The notes beneath the pieces are model-generated. The model searched no databases. It saw nothing but the letters and a program-made list of their open reading frames with translations, and was not told the origin of the DNA. Below are positions 1 to 7,992 of a DNA stretch of 58,902 nt, piece by piece. How positions within the stretch are numbered: position 1 is the first letter of the stretch; each line of letters begins with the position of its first letter. Made by a program: the position numbers and the translations under genes. This DNA is from CAYYFV01 sp964451705 (lineage in GTDB: Bacteria; Patescibacteriota; Gracilibacteria; UBA1369; GCA-2718715), in assembly GCA_964451705.1 (NCBI GenBank), contig CAYVIV010000003.1:1-58902 (forward strand). Direction: 5' to 3'.

Positions 1-1167
1 GTTGTCCAATGCGTCTTTCTTGGCTTCTAGTTCTGACAGCTCGTCCTTTAGTGCACCGAGCCTTGTTTCTTTATTTGTTTGTGCTTGTCGCACATGTGTT
101 TGCTTCAACTGAAGTTTTTTTGTAGTTTCACCTGCAGTGTCGGCAGTAGATAGTGCTCTCTGGTGGTCTCTAACCAATGTATCTAGAGCAGTCTTGGAGG
201 TAGTTAGTTCTACTTGTTTAGCATTAAGCTCGGTATTTGTTGCAAGAGCTTGTGTCTTGAGTGAGTTTATCTTAGTTAATTCAGTTTGAATTTGTGTTTC
301 TACTACTGGAGACTGTTGTAGCAGAAAATAAATCTCTGCAAGTTGGCCCTGCTTTCTTTTATTAATAGCATCAATCTGTATCTGTGTTAAATTAGGCACA
401 GACTTAACAATCTGTTCTACCATTTCTTTTAAACCATTGGTACTATCTGTAGCTTCAGTGCCGTGAAGGGCAATTATTTGAGAAAGGGTGGAAAGCAAAG
501 ATTCATTCTCCTGAATATCTTCCAAACTACCCAACCCAAGTTCCTTTAGTGCTTTCTTCAATCTTTTTTTGTCATCATCATGGAGGGCGGCTAGGAATTG
601 ATAGTCATTTTTTATGAGTGTGTTATCTACCGTGTTATAGGCATCTTGAATTGAGTTTGCTATAGCAGCCTTGATGGTTAATAAAGTCCTAAAGCCAAAG
701 GCATTTTGATCATCGTCTTCTAAGTATTCATTTAGGGTTTGGATTAACTCATCTGCATCTTGGTCGGCAGAAACAGTATTAATAAGGCTTGTAAGTAAGT
801 TAATATCGATAGTAGCTTGCTCTGGTGTGTTAGAGCCAATAAGCGGTGATTGGATAGTGTCCAAAGCATCTTGGAGTCTCTTAGTTAATGAGCTGGTTAG
901 TATTTCGTTAAAAGTCTCTTTATCTTGGATTTGCTGGAACTCCAAGTAGGCACCAGCTCCTTGGCTAAGCTCCTTAGTTAAATAGGTGTACCTTAAAGCA
1001 GCGTTGACATCGCTAGCCATTTGAGTTTCTGCTTGAATTGGTGGGTTTGCAGACTTATCTACTGGTCTCAAAATACCTTGATCAGCCTCAGCCAAAGGTG
1101 GCTGCGCCTGTGCTTGCTGACCCTGCCGAGGATTCTGTGGTTGGTTCATACCTGGGAATGTATTCAT
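1..1167 (-). CDS. Coiled-coil hypothetical protein, 3' end missing
   Basis: An open frame of 389 codons runs without a stop from an ATG at 1167 to the left edge, so only the N-terminal part is present. The first 40 residues are rich in Gln, Pro and Ala (begins MNTFPGMNQPQN). Residues 40-290 look helical, and the last 100 residues before the edge are dominated by Lys, Glu, Gln, Thr and Leu in coiled-coil-like spacing. No signal peptide, membrane segment or catalytic motif was seen. A good promoter lies just upstream on the same strand, and the gene diverges from tig. I do not recognise the family. The reading frame is solid; the function is unknown. Confidence 0.75.
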   Translation of the reverse strand, partial: MNTFPGMNQPQNPRQGQQAQAQPPLAEADQGILRPVDKSANPPIQAETQMASDVNAALRYTYLTKELSQGAGAYLEFQQIQDKETFNEILTSSLTKRLQDALDTIQSPLIGSNTPEQATIDINLLTSLINTVSADQDADELIQTLNEYLEDDDQNAFGFRTLLTIKAAIANSIQDAYNTVDNTLIKNDYQFLAALHDDDKKRLKKALKELGLGSLEDIQENESLLSTLSQIIALHGTEATDSTNGLKEMVEQIVKSVPNLTQIQIDAINKRKQGQLAEIYFLLQQSPVVETQIQTELTKINSLKTQALATNTELNAKQVELTTSKTALDTLVRDHQRALSTADTAGETTKKLQLKQTHVRQAQTNKETRLGALKDELSELEAKKDALDN

Positions 1168-1195
1168 GATTTAGGGGGTTTATCTAGTTGGGCGA

Positions 1196-1224
1196 ATTAT
1201 AACATAATAGCCGAAAAATTGCAA
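1196..1224 (-). promoter_or_regulatory. Promoter for the coiled-coil gene
   Basis: On the minus strand a -35 TTGCAA (1224-1219) is separated by 17 bases from a perfect -10 TATAAT (1201-1196). Transcription would begin near 1189, leaving a leader of about 22 bases with no clear Shine-Dalgarno site. Confidence 0.7.
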
Positions 1225-1230
1225 AATCTA

Positions 1231-1260
1231 TTTACAGTTAGGCACTGGTTTTGCTAAGAT
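1231..1260 (+). promoter_or_regulatory. Promoter for tig
   Basis: TTTACA (1231-1236), an 18-base spacer and TAAGAT (1255-1260). The predicted transcript start near 1267 lies downstream of the first in-frame ATG at 1261, which argues that translation starts at the second ATG, 1291. Confidence 0.55.
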
Positions 1261-1290
1261 ATGTCAAACTATTTAATAAGTATTTTCAGT

Positions 1291-2568
1291 ATGAAATTCA
1301 AAGTTGATAAAGATAAACATTCCCAAGCAGTCATTACAGTTACCCTAGAGGATAAAGACCTCAAGGGCTACAGAGAATTTGCTGCAAAAGAGCTCGCCAA
1401 AACATTGGATATTAAGGGTTTTAGAAAAGGACATGTGCCACTAGATGTAGTCGAAGAAAATTATGGTCCAGAGATTCTGATTGAATTTGCATTAGAGAAA
1501 AAACTTTCTTCAATTTATCAAGCAGCACTTATTGAAAACAAAGTAGAGGCTATTAGCCAGCCAGACTTTAAGGAGGTCTCCAAAGACCCTTATGTCTTTG
1601 AATTTACTGTAGCAATCAAACCAGAAATCGACCTAAAACCGCTAGCAAAGGTTAAAATCAAGAAAATCGCCACGAAAGTAACTAAAAAAATGGTCGAAGA
1701 AGAGATTAACAGGCAACTTAATTCAGCCGCAAGCTTTACAAAAGTCGATAGAGAGTCTAAAAAAGGCGATAGAATAGAGATAGACTTTGAAGGCTTCGAC
1801 AAAGATAACAACCCAATCCCAAACACAAAAAGTGCCGCTCACCCATTGGTTCTGGGCGATGGTATGTTTATACCAGGTTTCGAAGAAAACTGCGAAAAAC
1901 TCAAAGCAGGTGACAAACATGAGTTCCAAGTAACCTTCCCTAAAGATTACCATGCTAAAGACCTAGCAAATGCTAAAGTTACTTTTAAAATCACAGTAAA
2001 TAGTGTCGAGGAAAAATCAATTCCTAAACTAGATGAAGCCACTATAGAAAAACTTTCCTATAAAAAACAAAGCAAAGCTGACTACGAAAAACAAGTTGAA
2101 AGCCGCCTGCTCGAAAAACTGGAAAGTGACAACAAAAAACAAGAAGAAGAGCAACTCTACGATGAATTTTTGAAAAAGTTAAAATTTGAAATTTCTCCAT
2201 TAGTTGTCACAGACGAAATGCAGATTCTCAAACAAGAACTAGGCCAAAACCTCCAAAAACAAGGCCTAACTATGGAGCAATACGAAAAAATGATTAGCGA
2301 AAAGCAAGGTAAATCTGTAGATGAAACATATCAAAAACAAGCTGAAGAAAGAGCGCGCCTAAAACTTATTATAGATGCTATTGTCAAAGAGAAAAAATTA
2401 GAAGTAAAGGACGCAGATGTTGATTCTAGGCTAAAGCAAGAGGTTGACAAAGCCCCAAAAGAAATTAAAGATCACATAGAAAAGTACTATCGTGAAAACC
2501 CACAAGCCATAGCCGTTCTTAAAAACAGTATCCTCTTAGATAAGCTAGTAGCAGAGTACATTTCATAG
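1291..2568 (+). CDS. tig: Trigger factor (ribosome-bound chaperone and prolyl isomerase)
   Basis: Trigger factor binds at the ribosome exit tunnel and helps nascent chains fold. With the start at 1291 the protein has 425 residues, normal for the family. The N-terminal ribosome-binding domain carries the signature GFRKGHVP near residue 43. An FKBP-type isomerase domain follows at about 155-240 (GDRIEIDFEGF, then VLGDGMFIPGFEE). The C-terminal helical chaperone arms occupy the rest and are very rich in Lys and Glu. The in-frame ATG at 1261 would add ten residues but sits directly after the -10 box, so I prefer 1291, whose product begins MKFKVDKDKH like other family members. It stands alone; no clpP or clpX follows. 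Confidence 0.93.
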   Translation: MKFKVDKDKHSQAVITVTLEDKDLKGYREFAAKELAKTLDIKGFRKGHVPLDVVEENYGPEILIEFALEKKLSSIYQAALIENKVEAISQPDFKEVSKDPYVFEFTVAIKPEIDLKPLAKVKIKKIATKVTKKMVEEEINRQLNSAASFTKVDRESKKGDRIEIDFEGFDKDNNPIPNTKSAAHPLVLGDGMFIPGFEENCEKLKAGDKHEFQVTFPKDYHAKDLANAKVTFKITVNSVEEKSIPKLDEATIEKLSYKKQSKADYEKQVESRLLEKLESDNKKQEEEQLYDEFLKKLKFEISPLVVTDEMQILKQELGQNLQKQGLTMEQYEKMISEKQGKSVDETYQKQAEERARLKLIIDAIVKEKKLEVKDADVDSRLKQEVDKAPKEIKDHIEKYYRENPQAIAVLKNSILLDKLVAEYIS

Positions 2569-2596
2569 GTTTTGAAAATATTGTCATAATTTTAGT

Positions 2597-2625
2597 TTGC
2601 ATTACGAGTTCAGTTAATTTAAAAT
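2597..2625 (+). promoter_or_regulatory. Promoter for the winged-helix regulator gene
   Basis: TTGCAT (2597-2602), a 17-base spacer and TAAAAT (2620-2625). The predicted start near 2632 leaves about 19 bases before the ATG at 2651. Confidence 0.5.
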
Positions 2626-2650
2626 ATGAATAAATTATTTGAACTTACTC

Positions 2651-3202
2651 ATGCTAAAACAACTCTTCACATCAAATGTTCGCGTAAAACTTCTACAAGT
2701 TTTTGTCGATAATCCTGGTGAAGAGTTTTTTATTCGTCAACTCACACGAGACCTAGACGAACAAATAAACTCTATTCGCAGAGAACTCGAGAATCTTAAG
2801 AAAATTGGAATTTTGAGCTCCAAGCTCAAAAACCGCAAGAAATTCTACTACCTCAATAGCAATTGCATGATAATAGAAGATTTAGCAAATATTTTTAATA
2901 AAACTAAAAATCCACTCCAAAAACTCACAGCAAAAATCAAAAAACTAGGCAATATCGACTTGCTTATGTACTCTGGCAAGTTTATTAACTCCAAGTCTCC
3001 ACTAGACTTACTAGTAGTTGGTGAACTCACACAAGAGCAGCTTAAAGCACTTACAGATAAGGAATTAGGCTTTAACCCAAGGGTCCAAGTTGCCAATCTA
3101 AATGAGTTTATGCAAGCCTACAATGCAGATCGTGAGTTTATGACTAATATAATTACCGAAAAAGGCGTTATAACTCCTGTAAATAAGCTTGAAATTATAT
3201 AA
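2651..3202 (+). CDS. Winged-helix DNA-binding protein with nucleotidyltransferase-like C-terminal domain
   Basis: Probable transcriptional regulator of about 183 residues. Residues 1-70 form a winged helix resembling MarR/ArsR-type proteins: NVRVKLLQVFVDNPGEEFFI, then a recognition helix around INSIRRELENLKKIG and a basic wing (KLKNRKKFYYLN). The C-terminal part, with LGNIDLLMYSGKFI and SPLDLLVVGE, resembles the nucleotidyltransferase-like sensor domain seen in a family common in candidate-phyla bacteria and archaea; the usual catalytic GSxARG signature is not intact, so it may be only a ligand or partner domain. An upstream TTG could add four residues, but the ATG at 2651 fits better. It has its own promoter and lies between tig and rplS. 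Targets are unknown. Confidence 0.7.
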   Translation: MLKQLFTSNVRVKLLQVFVDNPGEEFFIRQLTRDLDEQINSIRRELENLKKIGILSSKLKNRKKFYYLNSNCMIIEDLANIFNKTKNPLQKLTAKIKKLGNIDLLMYSGKFINSKSPLDLLVVGELTQEQLKALTDKELGFNPRVQVANLNEFMQAYNADREFMTNIITEKGVITPVNKLEII

Positions 3203-3250
3203 TTTTCAGTTTATACTCGCACTACTAAAAATTACTTAACTTGCGCTAAA

Positions 3251-4048
3251 ATGAACCAAGTACTTCTAAACAGTGTAGCTAACAATAGTCTACAAGCGCG
3301 TCCTCAAATTAAAGTAGGTCAAACTGTAAAAGTTTTCCAAAAAATTACCGAGGGTGAAAAACAAAGAATCCAAAGATTTGAAGGTCTTGTTATCCAAGTC
3401 AAAGGGGATAGAGGAGTTAACCAAACCTTTACTGTAAGAGCACTAGTCTCTGGGGTAGGTGTGGAGAAAATTTTCCCAGTACACTCACCAAGTATTGATA
3501 GAATAGAAATCATTAAACAATCCAAAGTACGTAGAGCCAAACTTTACTACATGCGAGAACGATCTGGTAAATCTGCCAGACTTAGAGAAGTCCCAATGGA
3601 CGCAGAAGTTCTGAATCAGAATATCGACCCAGAATCAATCTACCCAGATGTAGAGCCAACTGTTGTCGAAACACCAGCTGCAGACACAGCCGCAGTAGAT
3701 ACTGCAACAGTGGAAGCACCAGCAGAGCAGGCCACTGCAGAAACTACTCCTACACCAGAAGTAGCCACAGAAAAAGCCACAGAGAAAGTAACTGAGGCTG
3801 TCGCGGAAACTCCAGCACCAGAGGTTGCAGAAGAAGCAGCAACTGAACAAGCTCCTCAAGAAGAGGCCAAAACAGAAGAAGCAACAGAGCAACCTGCTGA
3901 AAAAGTAGAGGAAAAAGCAACTGAGGCCACACCAGAAGTAGCTGAAGAGGAAACTAAAACACAAGAAAGTGCTGAGGAAGCTCCTCAAGAGGAAGCTACA
4001 GAAAAACCAGCCGAGCAAGAAGCTAAAGAAGACGAATCTAAAGCGTAA
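3251..4048 (+). CDS. rplS: Ribosomal protein L19 with long acidic C-terminal extension
   Basis: L19 sits at the interface of the 30S and 50S subunits. Residues 1-115 are a normal L19 core: RPQIKVGQTVKVFQKI, RFEGLVIQVKG, TVRALVSGVGVEKIFPVHSP and the basic end KVRRAKLYYMRERSGKSARL. After that comes an unusual tail of about 150 residues made almost only of Glu, Ala, Thr, Pro, Val and Lys, with imperfect repeats such as EEAPQEEA. The tail more than doubles the usual length of about 115 residues and has net negative charge, opposite to the core. The neighbouring trmD and rpsP genes often found with rplS are absent here. A terminator follows directly. The core assignment is firm; the role of the tail is unknown. 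Confidence 0.95.
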   Translation: MNQVLLNSVANNSLQARPQIKVGQTVKVFQKITEGEKQRIQRFEGLVIQVKGDRGVNQTFTVRALVSGVGVEKIFPVHSPSIDRIEIIKQSKVRRAKLYYMRERSGKSARLREVPMDAEVLNQNIDPESIYPDVEPTVVETPAADTAAVDTATVEAPAEQATAETTPTPEVATEKATEKVTEAVAETPAPEVAEEAATEQAPQEEAKTEEATEQPAEKVEEKATEATPEVAEEETKTQESAEEAPQEEATEKPAEQEAKEDESKA

Positions 4049-4079
4049 GCTCAAATTAACAGCTCAAGCGAAATATATA

Positions 4080-4108
4080 CCCTACAAAATTCAATTGTAG
4101 GGTTTTTT
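4080..4108 (+). terminator. Intrinsic terminator after rplS
   Basis: CCCTACAA (4080-4087) pairs perfectly with TTGTAGGG (4095-4102) around a 7-base loop and is followed by six T residues (4103-4108). It ends the tig-side plus-strand genes and just touches the end of the convergent pyruvyltransferase-like gene. Confidence 0.85.
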
Positions 4109-5012
4109 ATTTATACAATATCTTAATATCACTCAGACCTTGGTCACTAAAGAAGCCCAGTACCTTGGGGGCATAGGCTAAAATCTGTATATTTAAGCCA
4201 AACTTTTGAGCGCAAATCAAAAAGTGCAAGCGCATACCAATTGCCTGCTTGGCATTCTCAAAAAGCTTTGCAGATGGGCTTAAACACTTAACATTTGTAT
4301 TAGCAAAGTATTGCTTATGAAAATCTACATCGCTTTGTTCAAAGGCACAAAAGACTAAATTCCTATGGGAGCTCAAGATATTCTTGACTACACTCTCTAA
4401 TTTAGCCGGCTTAAGTACTTTGTAGTGCCTAAGATTAACTAATGTATAGCCTGAAGTAACTATATCTTCTAAGGCATCTACATCTTTAAGTTGAAATTTC
4501 TCGAAGATACTTGATATTTCTTGTTTAGATAAACATAGAGCTAGGTCATCAGCTTTCTTAATCTTTAAGCCGAGATTATCTAAGAATTCATAGCTAAGTT
4601 GGTCTCTTAGCTCAATTAACTGGACCTTGGATAAAAGTAGTCTTAAGAAAAAGCCTGGCTTGGAAGAAAAGCTTTGGCCCCACATACTCACAGGTTTTCT
4701 AAACAAGACTGCCCAAAATAGAATCTGTAACCATATCCAGTAAGAGCGCTTGTTTTGTGAGTTTATTAAACCTCCACCACCATAAACTACTTGTTTGCAG
4801 CCTAGCAGGCCAGTGCAAGCTTGTTGCCATTGTCCTAAATTCAAGATAGAGCGGAAACCAGCAGGGAAGACAGGGAAGTCTCCACCAATAGGTGACATTG
4901 TTTTGATTGGTAGACTCTGCGTGGCCAGTTTTTTGCGAGCTGCGAAATGTAGCAGTTCATCACCTATATTAGAGGCTCCATAGTTTCCAACAAGCAGGGT
5001 GTATTTAGACAT
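4107..5012 (-). CDS. Polysaccharide pyruvyltransferase family protein (CsaB-like)
   Basis: This family moves pyruvyl groups from phosphoenolpyruvate onto sugars of cell-wall polymers, which can anchor SLH-domain proteins. The 301-residue product has the family hallmarks: N-terminal GNYGASNIGDELL, the glycine-rich VYGGGGLINSQ, and the C-terminal IGMRLHFLICAQKFGL. There is no signal peptide, so it is cytoplasmic. It is the last gene of the infB-rml operon and overlaps the end of rnhB by 8 bases. An M23 protein with an SLH-like region is encoded elsewhere in this window (23510-25444), so a CsaB-type anchoring role is plausible, but the acceptor sugar cannot be read from sequence. Confidence 0.75.
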   Translation of the reverse strand: MSKYTLLVGNYGASNIGDELLHFAARKKLATQSLPIKTMSPIGGDFPVFPAGFRSILNLGQWQQACTGLLGCKQVVYGGGGLINSQNKRSYWIWLQILFWAVLFRKPVSMWGQSFSSKPGFFLRLLLSKVQLIELRDQLSYEFLDNLGLKIKKADDLALCLSKQEISSIFEKFQLKDVDALEDIVTSGYTLVNLRHYKVLKPAKLESVVKNILSSHRNLVFCAFEQSDVDFHKQYFANTNVKCLSPSAKLFENAKQAIGMRLHFLICAQKFGLNIQILAYAPKVLGFFSDQGLSDIKILYK

Positions 5013-5595
5013 TTTTCAAAAAGCTTAATCGATGTGCTTTAGATGGTCCCAACTCGGCAATCTTATCTCGATGGGCCTTGCTGCCATAACCTTTATGCGA
5101 AGATGAACTAAAGTTTGGGTGTAGTAGTTCTAAACCAGTCATTACATTGTCTCTATAAACTTTCGCAAGCACAGAGGCGGCAGCTATACAGTAGCACAAA
5201 CTATCCCCAGATTTAAAGTGTCTGGCATTAAACTCTCTTGGTAATTTGATACCATAGTCACTTAGAAAGTAAGTTTCTTCTAAATTTAAGTTAAAATACC
5301 TGCAAAATCTCTTGGCTGCGTACAAATACGCCATATTTAAGCCATAAAGGTCCAGAAAACTTGAATCAATACTTACCAACAAAAACTTTGCCTTAGAAGC
5401 AATCTCAGGAGCAATCTTAGTTCTTTTGGCTGCAGTTAATTTTTTGGAGTCAGTTAAATCAGCAATAGATTGCAGACTTGGGTTATAAAAACAAAAACCT
5501 ACTACCATCGGCCCCATAAAGCACCCCCTGCCAACCTCGTCTATACCTACAATGTATTTATAGTCCAAAGTAGATTCAATATCTAAAAAACTCAT
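5005..5595 (-). CDS. rnhB: Ribonuclease HII
   Basis: RNase HII cuts RNA in RNA-DNA hybrids and removes single ribonucleotides from DNA. The 196-residue length is normal. The first catalytic region reads VGIDEVGRGCFMGPMV, followed by LTDSKKLTAAKR and, near residue 125, FKSGDSLCYCIAAASVLAKVYRD, which contribute the acidic active-site residues. The gene follows a nucleotidyltransferase gene after 36 bases that contain a hairpin, and its end overlaps the start of the pyruvyltransferase-like gene by 8 bases. Confidence 0.92.
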   Translation of the reverse strand: MSFLDIESTLDYKYIVGIDEVGRGCFMGPMVVGFCFYNPSLQSIADLTDSKKLTAAKRTKIAPEIASKAKFLLVSIDSSFLDLYGLNMAYLYAAKRFCRYFNLNLEETYFLSDYGIKLPREFNARHFKSGDSLCYCIAAASVLAKVYRDNVMTGLELLHPNFSSSSHKGYGSKAHRDKIAELGPSKAHRLSFLKNV

Positions 5596-5601
5596 ATCTT
5601 A

Positions 5602-5631
5602 GAGAGGTTAGGACAAACAGTGGTAACTCTC
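5602..5631 (-). other. Intercistronic hairpin between the nucleotidyltransferase gene and rnhB
   Basis: GAGAGGTTA (5602-5610) can pair with TAACTCTC (5624-5631) with one bulged G and a 13-base loop. There is no T run on either side, so it is not a standard terminator. It could be an RNA-processing or stability element inside the operon. Seen directly in the sequence; the role is a guess. Confidence 0.4.
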
Positions 5632-6420
5632 CTACTGATTCACGTAAATCGCCTCTCGCAAAGTCGCAAGATCAGCAATGGAAGCATGTGTCCGCTTGGA
5701 ATCCTTAGTAGTATCCACTAGTGATTTCACAAAACTAGATGCTTTCACCAAGTCTTGGTGAGTTCCAGCATCAAACCATGGGTAAACTAGGTTTTGACAT
5801 TTTGCAGTTCCTGCTTGAATATACTGCTGAATCACATCATTAGTTTCGTATTCACCACGTGGAGACAGCTCGATGTTTTTAGCATATTCAAAGAATTTGC
5901 TATCGAATAAAGCAACTCCCGTCCATGCAAAGTTTGACGGTGGGTTTTCAGGCTTTTCTATTAAACTAATGAGTTTGTTATTTTCATCAAAATCTGCCAC
6001 TCCAAATCTTCTCGGATCTTGGACTTGTGTCAGTAAAATATTGCAGCCAGATTCAAAGTCTTGTGTTACCTGCGTTAAATCATCAAAAATAATATTGTCA
6101 CCCATTAGCATTAGAAAATTGTCACCAGCTATAAAATCTTGGCACAAGGCTATAGCATCACAAACACCAGATGGCTCAGCCTGAACCTTGTAAGTAACAT
6201 CTAAGCCATAATCCGAACCGTCTGCTACAACCCGGCTGAACATATGAGCATAGTCAGGATGGATAACGATGCAAACCTTCGAAATAACAGTCGCCTGAAT
6301 TGCAGACAATGCATAGTGAATCATAGGTTGATTATACACTGGTAGTAAGCACTTAGGTGCTGCATCTGTAAGGGGAGCTAGTCGAGTTCCCAAACCAGCT
6401 GCACATATTATAGCTTTCAT
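5632..6420 (-). CDS. Sugar-1-phosphate nucleotidyltransferase (second RmlA-like copy)
   Basis: Activates a sugar 1-phosphate with an NTP to make a nucleotide sugar. The N-terminal nucleotide-binding signature is CAAGLGTRLAPLTDAAPKC; later motifs are MLMGDNIIFDD (metal-binding Asp), FGVADFDENNK, IEKPENPPSNFAWTG and the C-terminal WFDAGTHQDL. These match the RmlA (glucose-1-phosphate thymidylyltransferase) group. At 262 residues it is shorter than classic RmlA (about 290) but has a 25-residue tail that its neighbour lacks. The gene is one base from the upstream paralogue at 6422-7135. Two adjacent divergent copies suggest two sugar substrates or two nucleotides; which one makes dTDP-glucose is not decidable here. 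Confidence 0.8.
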   Translation of the reverse strand: MKAIICAAGLGTRLAPLTDAAPKCLLPVYNQPMIHYALSAIQATVISKVCIVIHPDYAHMFSRVVADGSDYGLDVTYKVQAEPSGVCDAIALCQDFIAGDNFLMLMGDNIIFDDLTQVTQDFESGCNILLTQVQDPRRFGVADFDENNKLISLIEKPENPPSNFAWTGVALFDSKFFEYAKNIELSPRGEYETNDVIQQYIQAGTAKCQNLVYPWFDAGTHQDLVKASSFVKSLVDTTKDSKRTHASIADLATLREAIYVNQ

Positions 6421-6421
6421 A

Positions 6422-7135
6422 TTATTTATTCAGGTTATAAAAGTATTCATTGGCTTCGTGTAGTGAGTCATGAGTTCCAGCATCACTCCAGAAAGCATCT
6501 AAAAAGTTAGCTTTAGCAGCGCCATCTTGAATATAGATATTATTCAAGTCAGTGACTTCATATTCGCCACGAGCAGATGGCTCTAAAGTTTTAATGTATT
6601 CACAGGCTTTAGTATCAAAAATATACAATCCTACACAGGCATAGTCAGAATCTGGGTTTTCTGGTTTTTCAGTGAGCCTGAGAACCTTTCTACCATCTAG
6701 GGTTGGTACTCCAAAGCGTTGTGGGTCTGGTACTTTTTTAAAAAACAGCTCGCAACCTTCGTTAAAGTTAGCAACTGCAGGCGAAAAATCAAAATCTGGA
6801 CCAAAAATATTGTCAGATAGGTAAACCAAAACGTTATGACCCTTAATTTCTGACTCACATTCCAAAATCGCGTGTGAAATTCCCATAGGGTTCTCCTGAA
6901 CCTTAAAACTCACATTCAAGCCAAATCGTGCACCAGAACCGACTAATTTTAAATAAGTAGAGACAACAATAGGAGAAATAATGATAATCACATCCTTAAT
7001 CCCTGTTTTAGCAATTGCCTCCAGTGAGTAAAAAATCATTGGTTTATTGAAGATAGGTAAAATTGACTTGTGTAAACAGTTCGTAAGTGGACGTAAGCGG
7101 GTTCCATTGCCACCTGCTAAAATAATTGCTTTCAT
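6422..7135 (-). CDS. rmlA: Glucose-1-phosphate thymidylyltransferase-like protein
   Basis: Catalyses the first step of dTDP-sugar synthesis, joining glucose 1-phosphate and dTTP. It starts MKAIILAGGNGTRLRPLT and contains KSILPIFNKPMIFYSLEA, VQENPMGISHAI, VYLSDNIFGPD and LTEKPENPDSDYACVGLYIF, all typical of RmlA. The end, AFWSDAGTHDSLHEA, is the usual substrate-closing motif. At 237 residues it lacks the C-terminal helical extension of many RmlA proteins. It is flanked in the operon by rmlD (2 bases upstream) and a second nucleotidyltransferase (1 base downstream). Confidence 0.85.
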   Translation of the reverse strand: MKAIILAGGNGTRLRPLTNCLHKSILPIFNKPMIFYSLEAIAKTGIKDVIIIISPIVVSTYLKLVGSGARFGLNVSFKVQENPMGISHAILECESEIKGHNVLVYLSDNIFGPDFDFSPAVANFNEGCELFFKKVPDPQRFGVPTLDGRKVLRLTEKPENPDSDYACVGLYIFDTKACEYIKTLEPSARGEYEVTDLNNIYIQDGAAKANFLDAFWSDAGTHDSLHEANEYFYNLNK

Positions 7136-7137
7136 TC

Positions 7138-7992
7138 TTATGTATTTAATAAATATTCCCTAACTGCCAGCTTGTAATCACGTAGGGATTCTATCCTTTC
7201 ACTGCGCATTATACTATATTTAGGGCGCATTGCAAGGGTTTGAAAGCCTGAAGAGTCAACAGGCAAAATATTGGCTTTGGTGCCTAATAATTCTTGAATC
7301 AAACAAGCATACTCATACCAACTACAAGATCCATCGTTAGTTAGGTGTACAATTCCAGATAAACTAGAATCAATATATTCGTCTACGACACGCGCAGCTA
7401 AATCTACTGTGTAGGTAGGAGATCCAACTTGGTCATTTACTACTGGTACTGGATGAGCATCTGTCGTTAGTTTGTTAGAAATAGCATCTATAAAATCACG
7501 TTTGTTAGGACCAAATAACCAGGATGTTCTTATGATTAAAGTTTCTGGATTTGCATTTAGAGCAGATTGCTCTGCCATAGCCTTAGTTTTACCATAAAAA
7601 TTAATCGCATCCACTGCATCTGATTCTAGATATGCAGAGTTTTTGGACCCATTAAAAACATAGTCCGAAGAAAATGTGATGAATCTAATAGAATCTTGCG
7701 CAGCAAGCTTAGCTAGAGATTCCACTGCAGTGACATTGAGTTCTAAGGCGTTTTGTTGCTGAGCATCATCGGACTCACATTTATCTACCAGGTTATAACC
7801 AGTGCAATTAATAATACAGTCAGGCTTATGCTCGGATATATAATCACTTAGTTGCTGAAAAGACCTTAAGTCAACCTGACTTGATAGCGGTGCCAAAAGT
7901 TCAAATTTATCAGATTCACTAAGTAGCTTTGCAAATTGGCTACCTAACAGACCAGTTGAGCCAAACAAGAGTACTTTATGCATAGAACTCAT
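7138..7992 (-). CDS. rmlD: dTDP-4-dehydrorhamnose reductase
   Basis: Short-chain reductase that performs the last step of dTDP-L-rhamnose synthesis. Of 284 residues, the N terminus carries the NAD(P)-binding motif LFGSTGLLGSQFAK. ITFSSDYVFNGS and FYGKTKAMAEQ hold the catalytic Ser/Thr-Tyr-Lys set (YGKTK), and IIRTSWLFGPNKRDFI and VNDQVGSPTYTVDLA are characteristic of RmlD. The start could be 7992 or the ATG at 7983 (MHKVLLF); both overlap or abut the end of proS. No rmlC gene is in the window, although rmlD normally acts on its product. Confidence 0.88.
   Translation of the reverse strand: MSSMHKVLLFGSTGLLGSQFAKLLSESDKFELLAPLSSQVDLRSFQQLSDYISEHKPDCIINCTGYNLVDKCESDDAQQQNALELNVTAVESLAKLAAQDSIRFITFSSDYVFNGSKNSAYLESDAVDAINFYGKTKAMAEQSALNANPETLIIRTSWLFGPNKRDFIDAISNKLTTDAHPVPVVNDQVGSPTYTVDLAARVVDEYIDSSLSGIVHLTNDGSCSWYEYACLIQELLGTKANILPVDSSGFQTLAMRPKYSIMRSERIESLRDYKLAVREYLLNT

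Noticed and set aside
1261..1290. Upstream in-frame ATG for trigger factor
   Set aside because: It directly follows the -10 box and adds ten residues not typical of the family; the start at 1291 fits promoter and protein.
3635..4054. 139-codon open frame opposite the rplS tail
   Set aside because: It is the mirror of the Glu/Ala/Thr-rich repeat, giving Phe/Ser/Cys-rich nonsense with no homology-like motif.
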